In this document: positions 1 to 7,437 of the stretch, piece by piece
Layout of the letters: each line of letters starts with the position of its first letter
Position numbering within the stretch: position 1 is the first letter of the stretch
DNA from: Maricaulis salignorans
GTDB lineage: Bacteria > Pseudomonadota > Alphaproteobacteria > Caulobacterales > Aquidulcibacteraceae
Length of the DNA stretch: 64,000 nt
Direction of reading: 5' to 3'
Assembly (NCBI GenBank): GCA_945891505.1
Contig: CAMDDL010000008.1
Span: 1 to 64,000 of the forward strand
The notes under the pieces: generated by a model
What the model was told of the DNA's origin: nothing
Databases searched by the model: none
What the model saw: only the letters and a program-made list of their open reading frames with translations
Program-made: the position numbers and the translations under genes

Positions 1-150
1 GACCCCATGGGCCCCATCGGCAACACCGGTGCCTTCGTCCCACGCTCCGACGCCACCGCAGCCGGTGCCGCAGCACGCACCAACCCAAACAACTGGAACG
101 ACACACGCGATAAAGCCGTCTCACGCTCCCTTCGCGGGACAAAGAACTAA
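1..150 (+). CDS. 3' end of an unidentified protein gene (left edge)
   Basis: An open frame runs from the first base to a TAA at 148-150. It encodes about 49 C-terminal residues with ordinary composition, beginning DPMGPIGNTGAFVP and ending SRSLRGTKN. The rest of the gene lies outside the window. It is followed within 30 bases by a rho-independent terminator, which supports it being a real gene end. I do not recognise the family and infer no function. Confidence 0.5.
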   Translation, partial: DPMGPIGNTGAFVPRSDATAAGAAARTNPNNWNDTRDKAVSRSLRGTKN

Positions 151-179
151 GACCAAATCAATAGGCTTCAGATACAAGG

Positions 180-206
180 AGAGCAGCCCATCAGGGCCGC
201 TCTTTT
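180..206 (+). terminator. rho-independent terminator after the left-edge gene
   Basis: The arms AGAGCAGCCC (180-189) and GGGCCGCTCT (194-203) pair over ten positions with one mismatch around a 4-base ATCA loop. A T-run follows (203-206). It sits 30 bases after the stop of the left-edge gene. Confidence 0.7.
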
Positions 207-314
207 CAATTTCGGTTTCTAAATCCAGCAGCTTCACCACCTTGTGATCCTCAAACAGCCATGCGTTAGTTCAGACCGTCTTGAGCGTTGACTGGTCCAT
301 GCTAGTGCAGGGGC

Positions 315-800
315 ATGAAGCAAGCAGGGCACGCAATCAGGCTAAACGCGCAGGTCCTTGCGATACTCTTCTGCATCGCCGCTTGCGCCCCAGTAACAAG
401 CCTAAGCCCCGCAACGGATAAGGTAGCTATGCAAAACCCCGTCTATCACTTTGAAATTCCCGTTACAGACATGGAGCGCGCGATCCGCTTTTATCAGGAC
501 GTGTTGGGTTATGAGCTGACCCGCCAACAAGTCGATGGCTATGAAATGGCCTTCTTCCCGCGTGCCGACGGCAAACCTGGAGCGAGTGGAGCATTGGCAA
601 AAGGCGATGTCTATGTGCCGTCCAAAACCGGCGCGATTATCTATTTCGATGTCCCAGATATCGACCCCATCCTAGAGAAGGCAAAAGCCAAAGGGGCAAA
701 AGTCCTCTATCCCAAGAAGTCCCTTGGCGAAGCAGGCTTTGTCGCGGAGATTGAGGACAGTGAAGGCAATCGCATCGCTCTCAATGCCCTCAACGACTGA
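315..800 (+). CDS. VOC (glyoxalase/bleomycin-resistance fold) protein, possibly a lipoprotein
   Basis: A 161-residue product whose core from residue 39 is a single VOC-fold metal-site domain, starting MQNPVYHFEIPVTDMERAIRF and ending with the typical EDSEGNRIAL strand. The first 38 residues resemble a lipoprotein signal: K and R in the n-region, then LAILFCIAAC, where IAAC could be a lipobox. A second start at 429 has its own AAGG ribosome site 5 bases upstream and would give a cytoplasmic 123-residue protein. The substrate cannot be told from sequence. It stands alone, convergent with the flotillin gene. The family is clear; the start and location are open. Confidence 0.8.
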   Translation: MKQAGHAIRLNAQVLAILFCIAACAPVTSLSPATDKVAMQNPVYHFEIPVTDMERAIRFYQDVLGYELTRQQVDGYEMAFFPRADGKPGASGALAKGDVYVPSKTGAIIYFDVPDIDPILEKAKAKGAKVLYPKKSLGEAGFVAEIEDSEGNRIALNALND

Positions 801-801
801 G

Positions 802-834
802 GCGCGGCAGGTGCATTATGCAGGCCTGCCGCGC
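802..834. terminator. strong hairpin between convergent genes
   Basis: GCGCGGCAGG (802-811) pairs perfectly with CCTGCCGCGC (825-834). The loop itself contains TGCAT/ATGCA, extending the stem to about 15 pairs with a two-base bulge. There is no T-run on either side, so it may be a barrier or a processed 3' end rather than a classical terminator. It lies between the VOC and flotillin stop codons. Confidence 0.45.
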
Positions 835-851
835 GTCGATGACAAGATGAC

Positions 852-2549
852 TTAAGAGGTTTTCTCTTCCTTAGCTGGACTGGCCTCTCCTTCTTGAAGC
901 AGGCCCGCTAAGCCCAATTGGGCCGGGCCGCCGCTTCCAAGGCCAACCTCTTTCAAGATGGAGTCGATCAAAGGTGCTTGAGCGCGATAGCGCATGGCAC
1001 TTTGCACCACTTGGTCAGCCAGATTGCCATTGCCCTGCGCTTGCTCGCCCGACGAACCTGTCGGCCCAGTCAGGCCAGACACATCGACCACTCTGATCGA
1101 GTCGATGTTTTTCAAAGGCTCTACCGACGCGGCAATGATCTGATCCAACTTGGCAATGAGGGACTCGCGGATCCGCATCGCAACTTGCTCAGGACTCATC
1201 ACATTGGCAGCTTCGTTGATGGCGCGCTCGCCTTCAGCTTGGACCGCAAAACGCTTGGCGTCCGCCTCTGCCCGGATAGAAATTGCTTCAGCCTCACCCA
1301 TCGCAATCAGCTTGACGGCCTCCGCACGGTCTGTCGCAGCGATCTTCTCTGCTTCAGCTCCGACCTTAACCCCAATGGCATCACGTTCAGCTGAGCGAGC
1401 TGCTTCGATCAATTCAATGGCGCGGTTACGTTCAGCCACTTCGGTTTCTTGGACGGTTTTAACCTGCTCTTCCGCCCGGATCGCAATGGCGCGGGCCTTG
1501 TTGGCATCGGCCTTAGCGACGCTTTCTTCTTTGGACTTATTGGCAATCGCGATCTGACGATCTTGCTCGGCAAGTTCCAAGGAGCGCTTCTTTTCAAGCT
1601 CAGCGGTTTCGGTGGCCCGCAAGGACTCAATCTGGCGCTCACGGTTAGCTTGTTCTTTGGCGATACGTTCTTGCTCGATATCGCGTTCCGCTGCAATTTT
1701 GGCCGATTCTGACTCCCGCGACTTCTCGGCAGTCACAAGGGCAACTTCGGCAGCTTGCAGAGCACGCATCGTCTGAATTTCCCGCTGTTGACTCAGCGTA
1801 GCGGCTTCTTCTTCTAGCTTGATTTCCAAAGAGCGCTTTTGGGTTTCCAAGTTCTGGCGTTCGATTTCGACCCGTGTGTTGGTCTCGATATCGTTGCGCA
1901 TTTTCCGACGCATTTCGATTTCTTCGGTCAGCTTCGTTAGACCTTCAGCGTCGAACGCATTGTCGGGATTAAAGAATTCCCGTGGGGTTTGGTCCAAGCC
2001 GGTTAGCGAAACGGTCTCAAGCTCCAGTCCGTTCTTAGTCAAGTCTTCGGTCACAGCTTGCTGCACTTTTTGGACGAACTGGGTGCGCTGCTCGTGCAAC
2101 TCGTTCATGGTAAGCTCAGCGGCAACCGAGCGCAGCGCATCGACAAACTTACCTTCGATCAGTTCCTTCAGCTCTTGTGGAGCCATGGTGCGGCGGCCTA
2201 GGGTTTGGGCAGCGGCGGAAATCGCCTCCCGGTTTGGGGCCACGCGAACATAAAATTCAGCCAGAACATCAACGCGCATCCGATCCTTCGTAATCAAAGC
2301 CTGCTCGCTGTTGCGCGTTACTTCAAGGCGCAAGGTCGCCATATTCACGGGAATGGTCTCGTGGAGAACGGGCAAAACGAGTGCGCCTCCATTGACCACG
2401 ACACTTTCACCGCCCAGCCCTGTCCGTACAAAGCTGGTTTCCTTAGAGGCGCGCTTGTAAAGGCGGGCGACCAGCACGCCGAACAATATAAATAGAGCCA
2501 GTCCAACGACGACGAGGCCCAAAATTTCATAAACTGCAGAATTAAACAT
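852..2549 (-). CDS. flotillin-like SPFH-domain membrane protein (YqiK type)
   Basis: A 565-residue protein. It has an N-terminal membrane segment (about residues 8-28, ILGLVVVGLALFILFGVLVA), an SPFH/band-7 domain to about residue 190, and a long charged Glu/Ala-rich coiled coil (about 200-450). Flotillins scaffold ordered membrane microdomains. The start at 2549 is chosen because AAGGAAAG lies just upstream; a longer frame from 2606 lacks a site and adds an unlikely head. The gene directly upstream encodes an OB-fold membrane protein, the usual YqiJ/NfeD-type partner of SPFH proteins, so the two are probably co-transcribed and act together at the inner membrane. Confidence 0.88.
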   Translation of the reverse strand: MFNSAVYEILGLVVVGLALFILFGVLVARLYKRASKETSFVRTGLGGESVVVNGGALVLPVLHETIPVNMATLRLEVTRNSEQALITKDRMRVDVLAEFYVRVAPNREAISAAAQTLGRRTMAPQELKELIEGKFVDALRSVAAELTMNELHEQRTQFVQKVQQAVTEDLTKNGLELETVSLTGLDQTPREFFNPDNAFDAEGLTKLTEEIEMRRKMRNDIETNTRVEIERQNLETQKRSLEIKLEEEAATLSQQREIQTMRALQAAEVALVTAEKSRESESAKIAAERDIEQERIAKEQANRERQIESLRATETAELEKKRSLELAEQDRQIAIANKSKEESVAKADANKARAIAIRAEEQVKTVQETEVAERNRAIELIEAARSAERDAIGVKVGAEAEKIAATDRAEAVKLIAMGEAEAISIRAEADAKRFAVQAEGERAINEAANVMSPEQVAMRIRESLIAKLDQIIAASVEPLKNIDSIRVVDVSGLTGPTGSSGEQAQGNGNLADQVVQSAMRYRAQAPLIDSILKEVGLGSGGPAQLGLAGLLQEGEASPAKEEKTS

Positions 2550-2609
2550 CTCGCTTTCCTTCCTATGCTTTGCTTGGAAACAGGTTTCAGATTTTGGGTG
2601 ACCCAATGC

Positions 2610-3266
2610 TTATCGGGTAAGCAAGGGCGTCGCGCTTGTGGCGTAGTAATGATGGTCGGCCCGCTGCGTGAGCAGCACGTCTTGCCCCTCGCTCAGGGTT
2701 TCCTCGGCCACAGCAGGTTCAACCATGACATAATGGTTTTGGCCAAACTGGTCGCGGACCCGCGCTTGAGCAGGCGAGCCACGCTTGGCTTCGCCCAATG
2801 TGATTGATGCTGTCAGTCCTACAAGATCCTGTTTGGACAGTGCGGTGGTTTCCGTCTTGGGCATCAAGCGGCCCAAGAAACCCCCAATCCAGCGTGTTCC
2901 CGGCACTGCGCCCACAAGAGCCATTGGTGCTGCAACACCCATCGACAAAATCTGACCACTCACCGCAAATGACGCCTGTTGAATCGCAAGGCCCGTTAAG
3001 CCAAAGACGGCACAAGCCGTCGCGAAGAACAGAGTAAAGGGCAAGCGGCCAACATTAAGGTAGCCTAAAATGCCACCGTCAGAACCGGTCGCCTCACCTT
3101 GCCCTTCAAGGGAATCTAGACCGGTGGCGTCCACGGACGATAAGCCAATAAGGAGAAGGATAACCTCAACTGCGCACAATGCGACTGTCAGCAGGAGGGC
3201 GCTGTAAAACAGCACATTTTGGCTCAAAAATAAATCAATCAACATAAGTTCGCGTGCAACGGTCAC
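2610..3266 (-). CDS. YqiJ-like OB-fold membrane protein, flotillin partner
   Basis: About 218 residues, with three or so hydrophobic segments in the first 150 residues (e.g. VLFYSALLLTVALCAVEVIL). A C-terminal soluble OB-like domain follows (LVGLTASITLGEAKRG...VRDQFGQNHYVMVEP). This is the architecture of YqiJ/DUF1449 proteins encoded beside flotillins. It lies 60 bases upstream of the SPFH gene on the same strand. The start is uncertain: a GTG at 3266 or an ATG at 3245, neither with a clear ribosome site. The role as membrane partner of the SPFH protein is inferred from family and context. Confidence 0.75.
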   Translation of the reverse strand: MTVARELMLIDLFLSQNVLFYSALLLTVALCAVEVILLLIGLSSVDATGLDSLEGQGEATGSDGGILGYLNVGRLPFTLFFATACAVFGLTGLAIQQASFAVSGQILSMGVAAPMALVGAVPGTRWIGGFLGRLMPKTETTALSKQDLVGLTASITLGEAKRGSPAQARVRDQFGQNHYVMVEPAVAEETLSEGQDVLLTQRADHHYYATSATPLLTR

Positions 3267-3368
3267 CGCACCGATAAACCGTCATCTCCACGACGCTATA
3301 GATAATCATCCCTGAATAGGCTGCAAGAGGTTGCGTGCAAATATCCACTATGGTCGCTTATCTGGGTG

Positions 3369-3722
3369 TCAAACCTTGGCCAGCTCGTCGGCAACTTCTT
3401 CGCTGGAGGCCTCTTGCGTGTGCAGCGCTTCACGCTCTTGCTGCAGGACGCGGAAGACGCGCGCCAGATATTCTTGCGTCCAAGCGCCACGTTCGTCAGC
3501 CTGTTGCTTGGTCGGCGTGAAGGTTTCGATTTCCTGACGCGTCAGCACGCCTGATTGCTCCAGCAGTCGCTCTAAGGTGTCCGTTCGCTCCCGCACCACT
3601 GCCAATTCCTGGGCCAGCACCAGAACGATATTGGTCAAGCGCTCAACATCGGTCTCCAAGAAATAAGGCCGCTTGCCTTTCGATTTGGCTCCAGCGAGGG
3701 CGAGCGGATCAATCTTGCTCAT
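3369..3722 (-). CDS. small coiled-coil protein coupled to a methyltransferase gene
   Basis: A 117-residue protein starting MSKIDPLALAGAKSKGKRPYF. The middle (ETDVERLTNIVLVLAQELAVVRERTDTLERLLEQSG) is a strong heptad coiled coil, and a second helical, charged stretch runs to the C-terminus. There is no signal peptide or membrane segment. Its ATG overlaps the upstream methyltransferase stop as ATGA (3719-3722), so translation is probably coupled. It may be a dimerising accessory factor of that enzyme. I do not recognise a named family. Confidence 0.65.
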   Translation of the reverse strand: MSKIDPLALAGAKSKGKRPYFLETDVERLTNIVLVLAQELAVVRERTDTLERLLEQSGVLTRQEIETFTPTKQQADERGAWTQEYLARVFRVLQQEREALHTQEASSEEVADELAKV

Positions 3723-4954
3723 TTTACTGCCCCCACCACATGCCAAGCGGCCTTACGGCCATAATCTTCTTGCTTGGTATCTTTAGCAGCCTGAGGGAAC
3801 ACGTCTGGATCAACTACGGCCGCGACACCGCTATGCATCAGTTTATCGCGCGCGAATCCTGCCGACACCATCCAGCTATCGAGGTCGACTTCGTGCATCT
3901 TGGTCCAGAACGGCTCATTATTGTAGAAGGCATCCCAGTCGCGCATGGCCTGCTCAAACAAGGGCATTTCAGGGGTATATTGCGGCTGCTCCACATGGAA
4001 GACGATCCCGCCGGGCTTCAACAGGCGGTGCGTTTCGGCAAAGATTTTCGGCATGGACGCATAAGAAGTCTCGTGCAGGAACATGCACGAATGGATCATG
4101 TCAAAGCTCTCATCGGCTAGATCGGATAGGTCGCTGACATCGCCTTGAACAAAACTGATATTGTCCACACCCATGGTTTTTGCGCGCGCCAGTCCATAGC
4201 GCAGCATGGGTGCGCCAACGTCAATCGCCACCACTTCGGCATCGGGGAAAGCTTGGGCGATTGGCAACACATTGTGGCCAAGCCCTGCGCCAATATCAAG
4301 AATGCGCTTGGGCTTTAAATCGGGAAGTGTCTCTTTCACCCAAGCGGCAATAGCTTGCCCGCCGCCATCATTATAGCGCCCCAGCATGCCGCCGGTGGTG
4401 GCAAAGATGCCAATGTCATAATTGCATGGGCCTGTTACATCGCCATCGGTCAATTCAGTATGGTAACTACCGGGCATGCAATGATGGTCAATCGCCTCGA
4501 CATAGCGTGGCAAGGGCAAGTCTGGATTGAGCTTCAGACGTTGATCATGCTCTGTCAGGGCCTTGGCTTTTGCATTAAGTTGGTCCGCTTGGCGAAGTGT
4601 AACCCAGCGGCCAGCTTGTTGACGGGTTTCCATCGTGGCGCGACGCAGGGCGCTCCACCACTGGAATAGGGAATCCTTCAACAGCGCTTTGCGCACTTCA
4701 TGGCGATCCTTGAAACCGCGCCCATTGGCCGCCGCAAATTTGGGTTCAACACGAGCATCAAAGGCTTCTTTCACACCCGGCATGATCTGGGTCGACAGAT
4801 GACGGTTCATATGAGCCAAAAAATTAAAGCGTGATATTTCGTCATGGCTCAAATGCGGATACATGCCATGCTGACCGACGACCCGGTAATCAGGGGGGCC
4901 ATCATAGGTGCGGGCAGGCTCTGCTTTGGGCTTATCACTAACGAGACTGGACAT
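3719..4954 (-). CDS. class I SAM-dependent methyltransferase with a long N-terminal domain
   Basis: A 411-residue protein. Residues 1-210 form a helical region of unknown function rich in aromatic and His residues. Residues 212-400 are a class I Rossmann methyltransferase with motif I ILDIGAGLGHN (218-228), acidic AIDVG after strand 2, and GGIVFHVEQP at post III. It would transfer a methyl from SAM; the acceptor is unknown. ATG at 4954 has GGGAGATG upstream; the open frame upstream of it only mirrors the opposite SDR gene. It is divergent from the SDR gene (113-bp shared promoter region) and translationally coupled to the coiled-coil gene. Confidence 0.8.
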   Translation of the reverse strand: MSSLVSDKPKAEPARTYDGPPDYRVVGQHGMYPHLSHDEISRFNFLAHMNRHLSTQIMPGVKEAFDARVEPKFAAANGRGFKDRHEVRKALLKDSLFQWWSALRRATMETRQQAGRWVTLRQADQLNAKAKALTEHDQRLKLNPDLPLPRYVEAIDHHCMPGSYHTELTDGDVTGPCNYDIGIFATTGGMLGRYNDGGGQAIAAWVKETLPDLKPKRILDIGAGLGHNVLPIAQAFPDAEVVAIDVGAPMLRYGLARAKTMGVDNISFVQGDVSDLSDLADESFDMIHSCMFLHETSYASMPKIFAETHRLLKPGGIVFHVEQPQYTPEMPLFEQAMRDWDAFYNNEPFWTKMHEVDLDSWMVSAGFARDKLMHSGVAAVVDPDVFPQAAKDTKQEDYGRKAAWHVVGAVK

Positions 4955-5066
4955 GCTCACATCTCCCGAGCCACACCCTGTGGCCATTTCACTTCTAAAT
5001 GATATACCTATTGCCAGATGAAAAGAGCGTGGCAACCTGTCGCACAACATTTTTTCGGAGATCACT

Positions 5067-5909
5067 ATGGCAGACAGGCGTTTCCTAGGCAAAACAGCGG
5101 TTGTCACAGGTTCAGGACGACGCAAAGGCTTGGGCGAAGCGATTGTGCGTAGGTTAGCAGCAGAAGGCGCGAACATCGTTCTGTCAGACATTGGGCGAGC
5201 GCGTGATGCTGCCACCGCTGCTGAACATGTCGGCCAAGAAGATGAGATGGCAGCTATCGCGCAAGAGATTGCCGAGATGGGCGTCGGCGTTACTACGAAG
5301 GCTTGCGACGTGCGCATCCCCTCTGAAGTCGATGCGCTGGCCCAGCACGCAGTCGACACCTTCGGTAGCCTCGACATCTGGGTCAATAATGCCGGCATCG
5401 GTTATATCATGAAGCCATTGTTGGAGGTCACCGAAGGCGACTGGGATGCCGTGATCGACGTCAATTTGAAGGGGTGCTTCTTTGGCATTCAAGCTGCTGC
5501 CAAGCGCATGATTGCAGCGGGCAAGGGCGGGCGCATCATTAACGTCGCCAGCCAAGCGGCCAAGTCAGGCTTTCCCCATGCCCAAGCTTATACCTCGTCC
5601 AAGCATGGTCTGGTTGGGCTTGCACGCTCTGCCGCTGTTGAGCTGGGAGCCCATCAGATCACGGTCAATAATGTCTGCCCGAACCATGTGACCACGGGGC
5701 TTGGGGCTTGGCAGAATGAGTATTTCTCCAAAGTTGTGGGGGCGGCCTCGGTAGAGGACTATCTGAAAGCGATGGCAGCCCGCATTCCATTGGGGCGGCC
5801 CGGATTGCCCGAAGATACGGCTGCGGCAGTTGCCTTTCTTTGTAGCGCAGATGCTGTCTATATCACGGGCGAAAGCATGAATGTGTCGGGCGGAGAAGAG
5901 CCCCACTAA
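5067..5909 (+). CDS. short-chain dehydrogenase/reductase (SDR)
   Basis: A 280-residue classical SDR. It has the TGSGRRKGLG nucleotide-binding motif near residue 11, NNAG around 110, catalytic Ser before QAAKSGFP, and YTSSK with the catalytic Tyr and Lys. It is an NAD(P)-dependent oxidoreductase of the cytoplasm with unknown substrate. The ribosome site GGAG lies about 8 bases before the ATG. It is followed at 24 bases by a VOC protein and then a PuuE-like hydrolase, so the three are probably one transcript for a small catabolic pathway. That is inferred from order only. Confidence 0.88.
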   Translation: MADRRFLGKTAVVTGSGRRKGLGEAIVRRLAAEGANIVLSDIGRARDAATAAEHVGQEDEMAAIAQEIAEMGVGVTTKACDVRIPSEVDALAQHAVDTFGSLDIWVNNAGIGYIMKPLLEVTEGDWDAVIDVNLKGCFFGIQAAAKRMIAAGKGGRIINVASQAAKSGFPHAQAYTSSKHGLVGLARSAAVELGAHQITVNNVCPNHVTTGLGAWQNEYFSKVVGAASVEDYLKAMAARIPLGRPGLPEDTAAAVAFLCSADAVYITGESMNVSGGEEPH

Positions 5910-5933
5910 GCTGAAGCTCAGAGGGGTTCCAAA

Positions 5934-6320
5934 GTGTACTTATCCGCGATTTCGATCTTAGTTGCCGAGTATAACGAGGCTATCGCTTGGTATTGCTCGA
6001 AGCTGGGCTTTGAATTGGTCGTCGATACGCCAATGGGGGGCGGTAAACGGTGGGTGGTTGTAGCGCCGAACGCCGATGCGCAAACACGGATCATTTTGGC
6101 TAAAGCTTCCGGACCTGAGCAAACCGCTTTGATTGGACGGCAGATGGGCGGTCGCGTCGGCTTTTTCCTGCAGACAGACGCGTTTGACGATACTTATGCA
6201 AGAATGGCCAAGCTTGGCGTTGTTTTCCGTGAAGAACCGCGCAGTGAACCCTACGGAAAAGTCGTGGTCTTCGAAGATTGTTATGGCAATGGCTGGGACC
6301 TGATTGAACCGGCCGACTAA
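5934..6320 (+). CDS. VOC-family protein (lactoylglutathione lyase-like)
   Basis: A 128-residue single VOC domain. It runs from YLSAISILVAEYNEAIAWYC through GGGKRWVVVAP to VVFEDCYGNGWDLIEP, which carries the usual C-terminal glutamate metal ligand. It starts at GTG with GAGGGG seven bases upstream. Members are metal-dependent lyases, isomerases or dioxygenases acting as dimers; the reaction here is unknown. It sits between the SDR and the deacetylase-like gene in the same direction. Confidence 0.85.
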   Translation: MYLSAISILVAEYNEAIAWYCSKLGFELVVDTPMGGGKRWVVVAPNADAQTRIILAKASGPEQTALIGRQMGGRVGFFLQTDAFDDTYARMAKLGVVFREEPRSEPYGKVVVFEDCYGNGWDLIEPAD

Positions 6321-6431
6321 TCTGGCGGACAGAAGTGCCCCGCCATGCGGCCCGTCCTCGCCTATCCTTGACAAGGCACTAAGCGAACGGCAGGTCTCTG
6401 ATCTTGCTTTCACGGACTAAAGGCTCTGCTC

Positions 6432-7319
6432 ATGACCGTCATTCCTTCCCATTTCAGTTGGCCTAATGGCACCAAATTGGCCATATCCCTCGTGATCAAT
6501 GTGGAAGAAGGTGCCGAGCAAAATATTCGTGATGGCGACAAGGGCCCTGAGCCAGTGGACGAATTGGGTGCCGTGCCTAACCGGCCAATGCGTGTCTATG
6601 GCAATGAGAGCAATTATCAATATGGCATTAAAGCCGGTTGGCCGCGCATCCGCGATCTGTTTGACACCTATCATTTCGCGCCCACCATTACAGCCGCTGC
6701 CCTAGCGCTTGAGCGTGCACCAGAGATCGCCGCCGATATTGTCGCCCGCAGCTGGGAAGTCGCCGCACACGGCTATCGCTGGAGCCATCAGTTCTGGATG
6801 GATGAAGAAAAGGAACGCGCCTTCATTACCAAAGCGCGTGACTCGCTTATTAAAACGACGGGTCAGAGGCCGCAGGGCTGGCTATCGCGGTATCTTCTGA
6901 CCGATCAGACGCGGCGGATTTTGGCCGAAGAAGGCTTCACCTATCACATGGACGATTATTCCGGGGACATGCCCTTCTGGGACAGCGTTGAGACTGCGCA
7001 AGGGATTAAGCCAATGCTGATCACGCCTTATGCAATTGACACCAATGACATGAAAATGTGGGTCGCTCCGGCCATGCAGCCGTGGGATTGGGCAGAATAT
7101 GCTATCCTAAGCTTTGACGCCCTGTTGGCGGAAGCACGCCGCGGGCAAGCGCGGGTTCTCAATATCGGCCTGCACTTGCGGATTGTTGGCCGCCCGGGCC
7201 GGATTGGCGCTTTGGATCGGATCCTTGCCCACATTAAGGCGCATGAGGATGAGGTCTTCATTGCCGGCCGAAATACGTTAGCGCAGTCTTTTGAATCGCA
7301 AGTCCCCTACAGCGCGTGA
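6432..7319 (+). CDS. polysaccharide deacetylase-fold hydrolase, PuuE (allantoinase)-like
   Basis: A 295-residue NodB-fold protein. The segment VINVEEGAEQNIRDGD (residues 21-36) is the pattern of the PuuE allantoinase branch, where the usual DD is EE. The metal site region AAHGYRWSH supplies His113 and His119. No signal peptide, so cytoplasmic. Proteins of this branch cleave cyclic or linear C-N bonds rather than polysaccharide, so an amide-hydrolase role is more likely than chitin or peptidoglycan deacetylation. It follows the SDR and VOC genes. There are no ureide-pathway genes nearby, so the substrate is open. Confidence 0.8.
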   Translation: MTVIPSHFSWPNGTKLAISLVINVEEGAEQNIRDGDKGPEPVDELGAVPNRPMRVYGNESNYQYGIKAGWPRIRDLFDTYHFAPTITAAALALERAPEIAADIVARSWEVAAHGYRWSHQFWMDEEKERAFITKARDSLIKTTGQRPQGWLSRYLLTDQTRRILAEEGFTYHMDDYSGDMPFWDSVETAQGIKPMLITPYAIDTNDMKMWVAPAMQPWDWAEYAILSFDALLAEARRGQARVLNIGLHLRIVGRPGRIGALDRILAHIKAHEDEVFIAGRNTLAQSFESQVPYSA

Positions 7320-7437
7320 CGGCCAGCTGAACCTTGCTGAAATGTTACTTGACCGCAACACAGACGAGCCTGTGAGTATCAGACAGTTTTTAACCCGCCG
7401 CGCGACGGCGTTTGGCTTTTTTGAGTGGAGCGTTTTG

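Noticed and set aside
29-247. 72-codon frame near the left edge
   Set aside because: It overlaps a more protein-like frame and crosses the terminator hairpin.
4955-5398. Extension of the methyltransferase frame upstream of 4954
   Set aside because: It mirrors the SDR gene on the other strand, and the ATG at 4954 has a good ribosome site.
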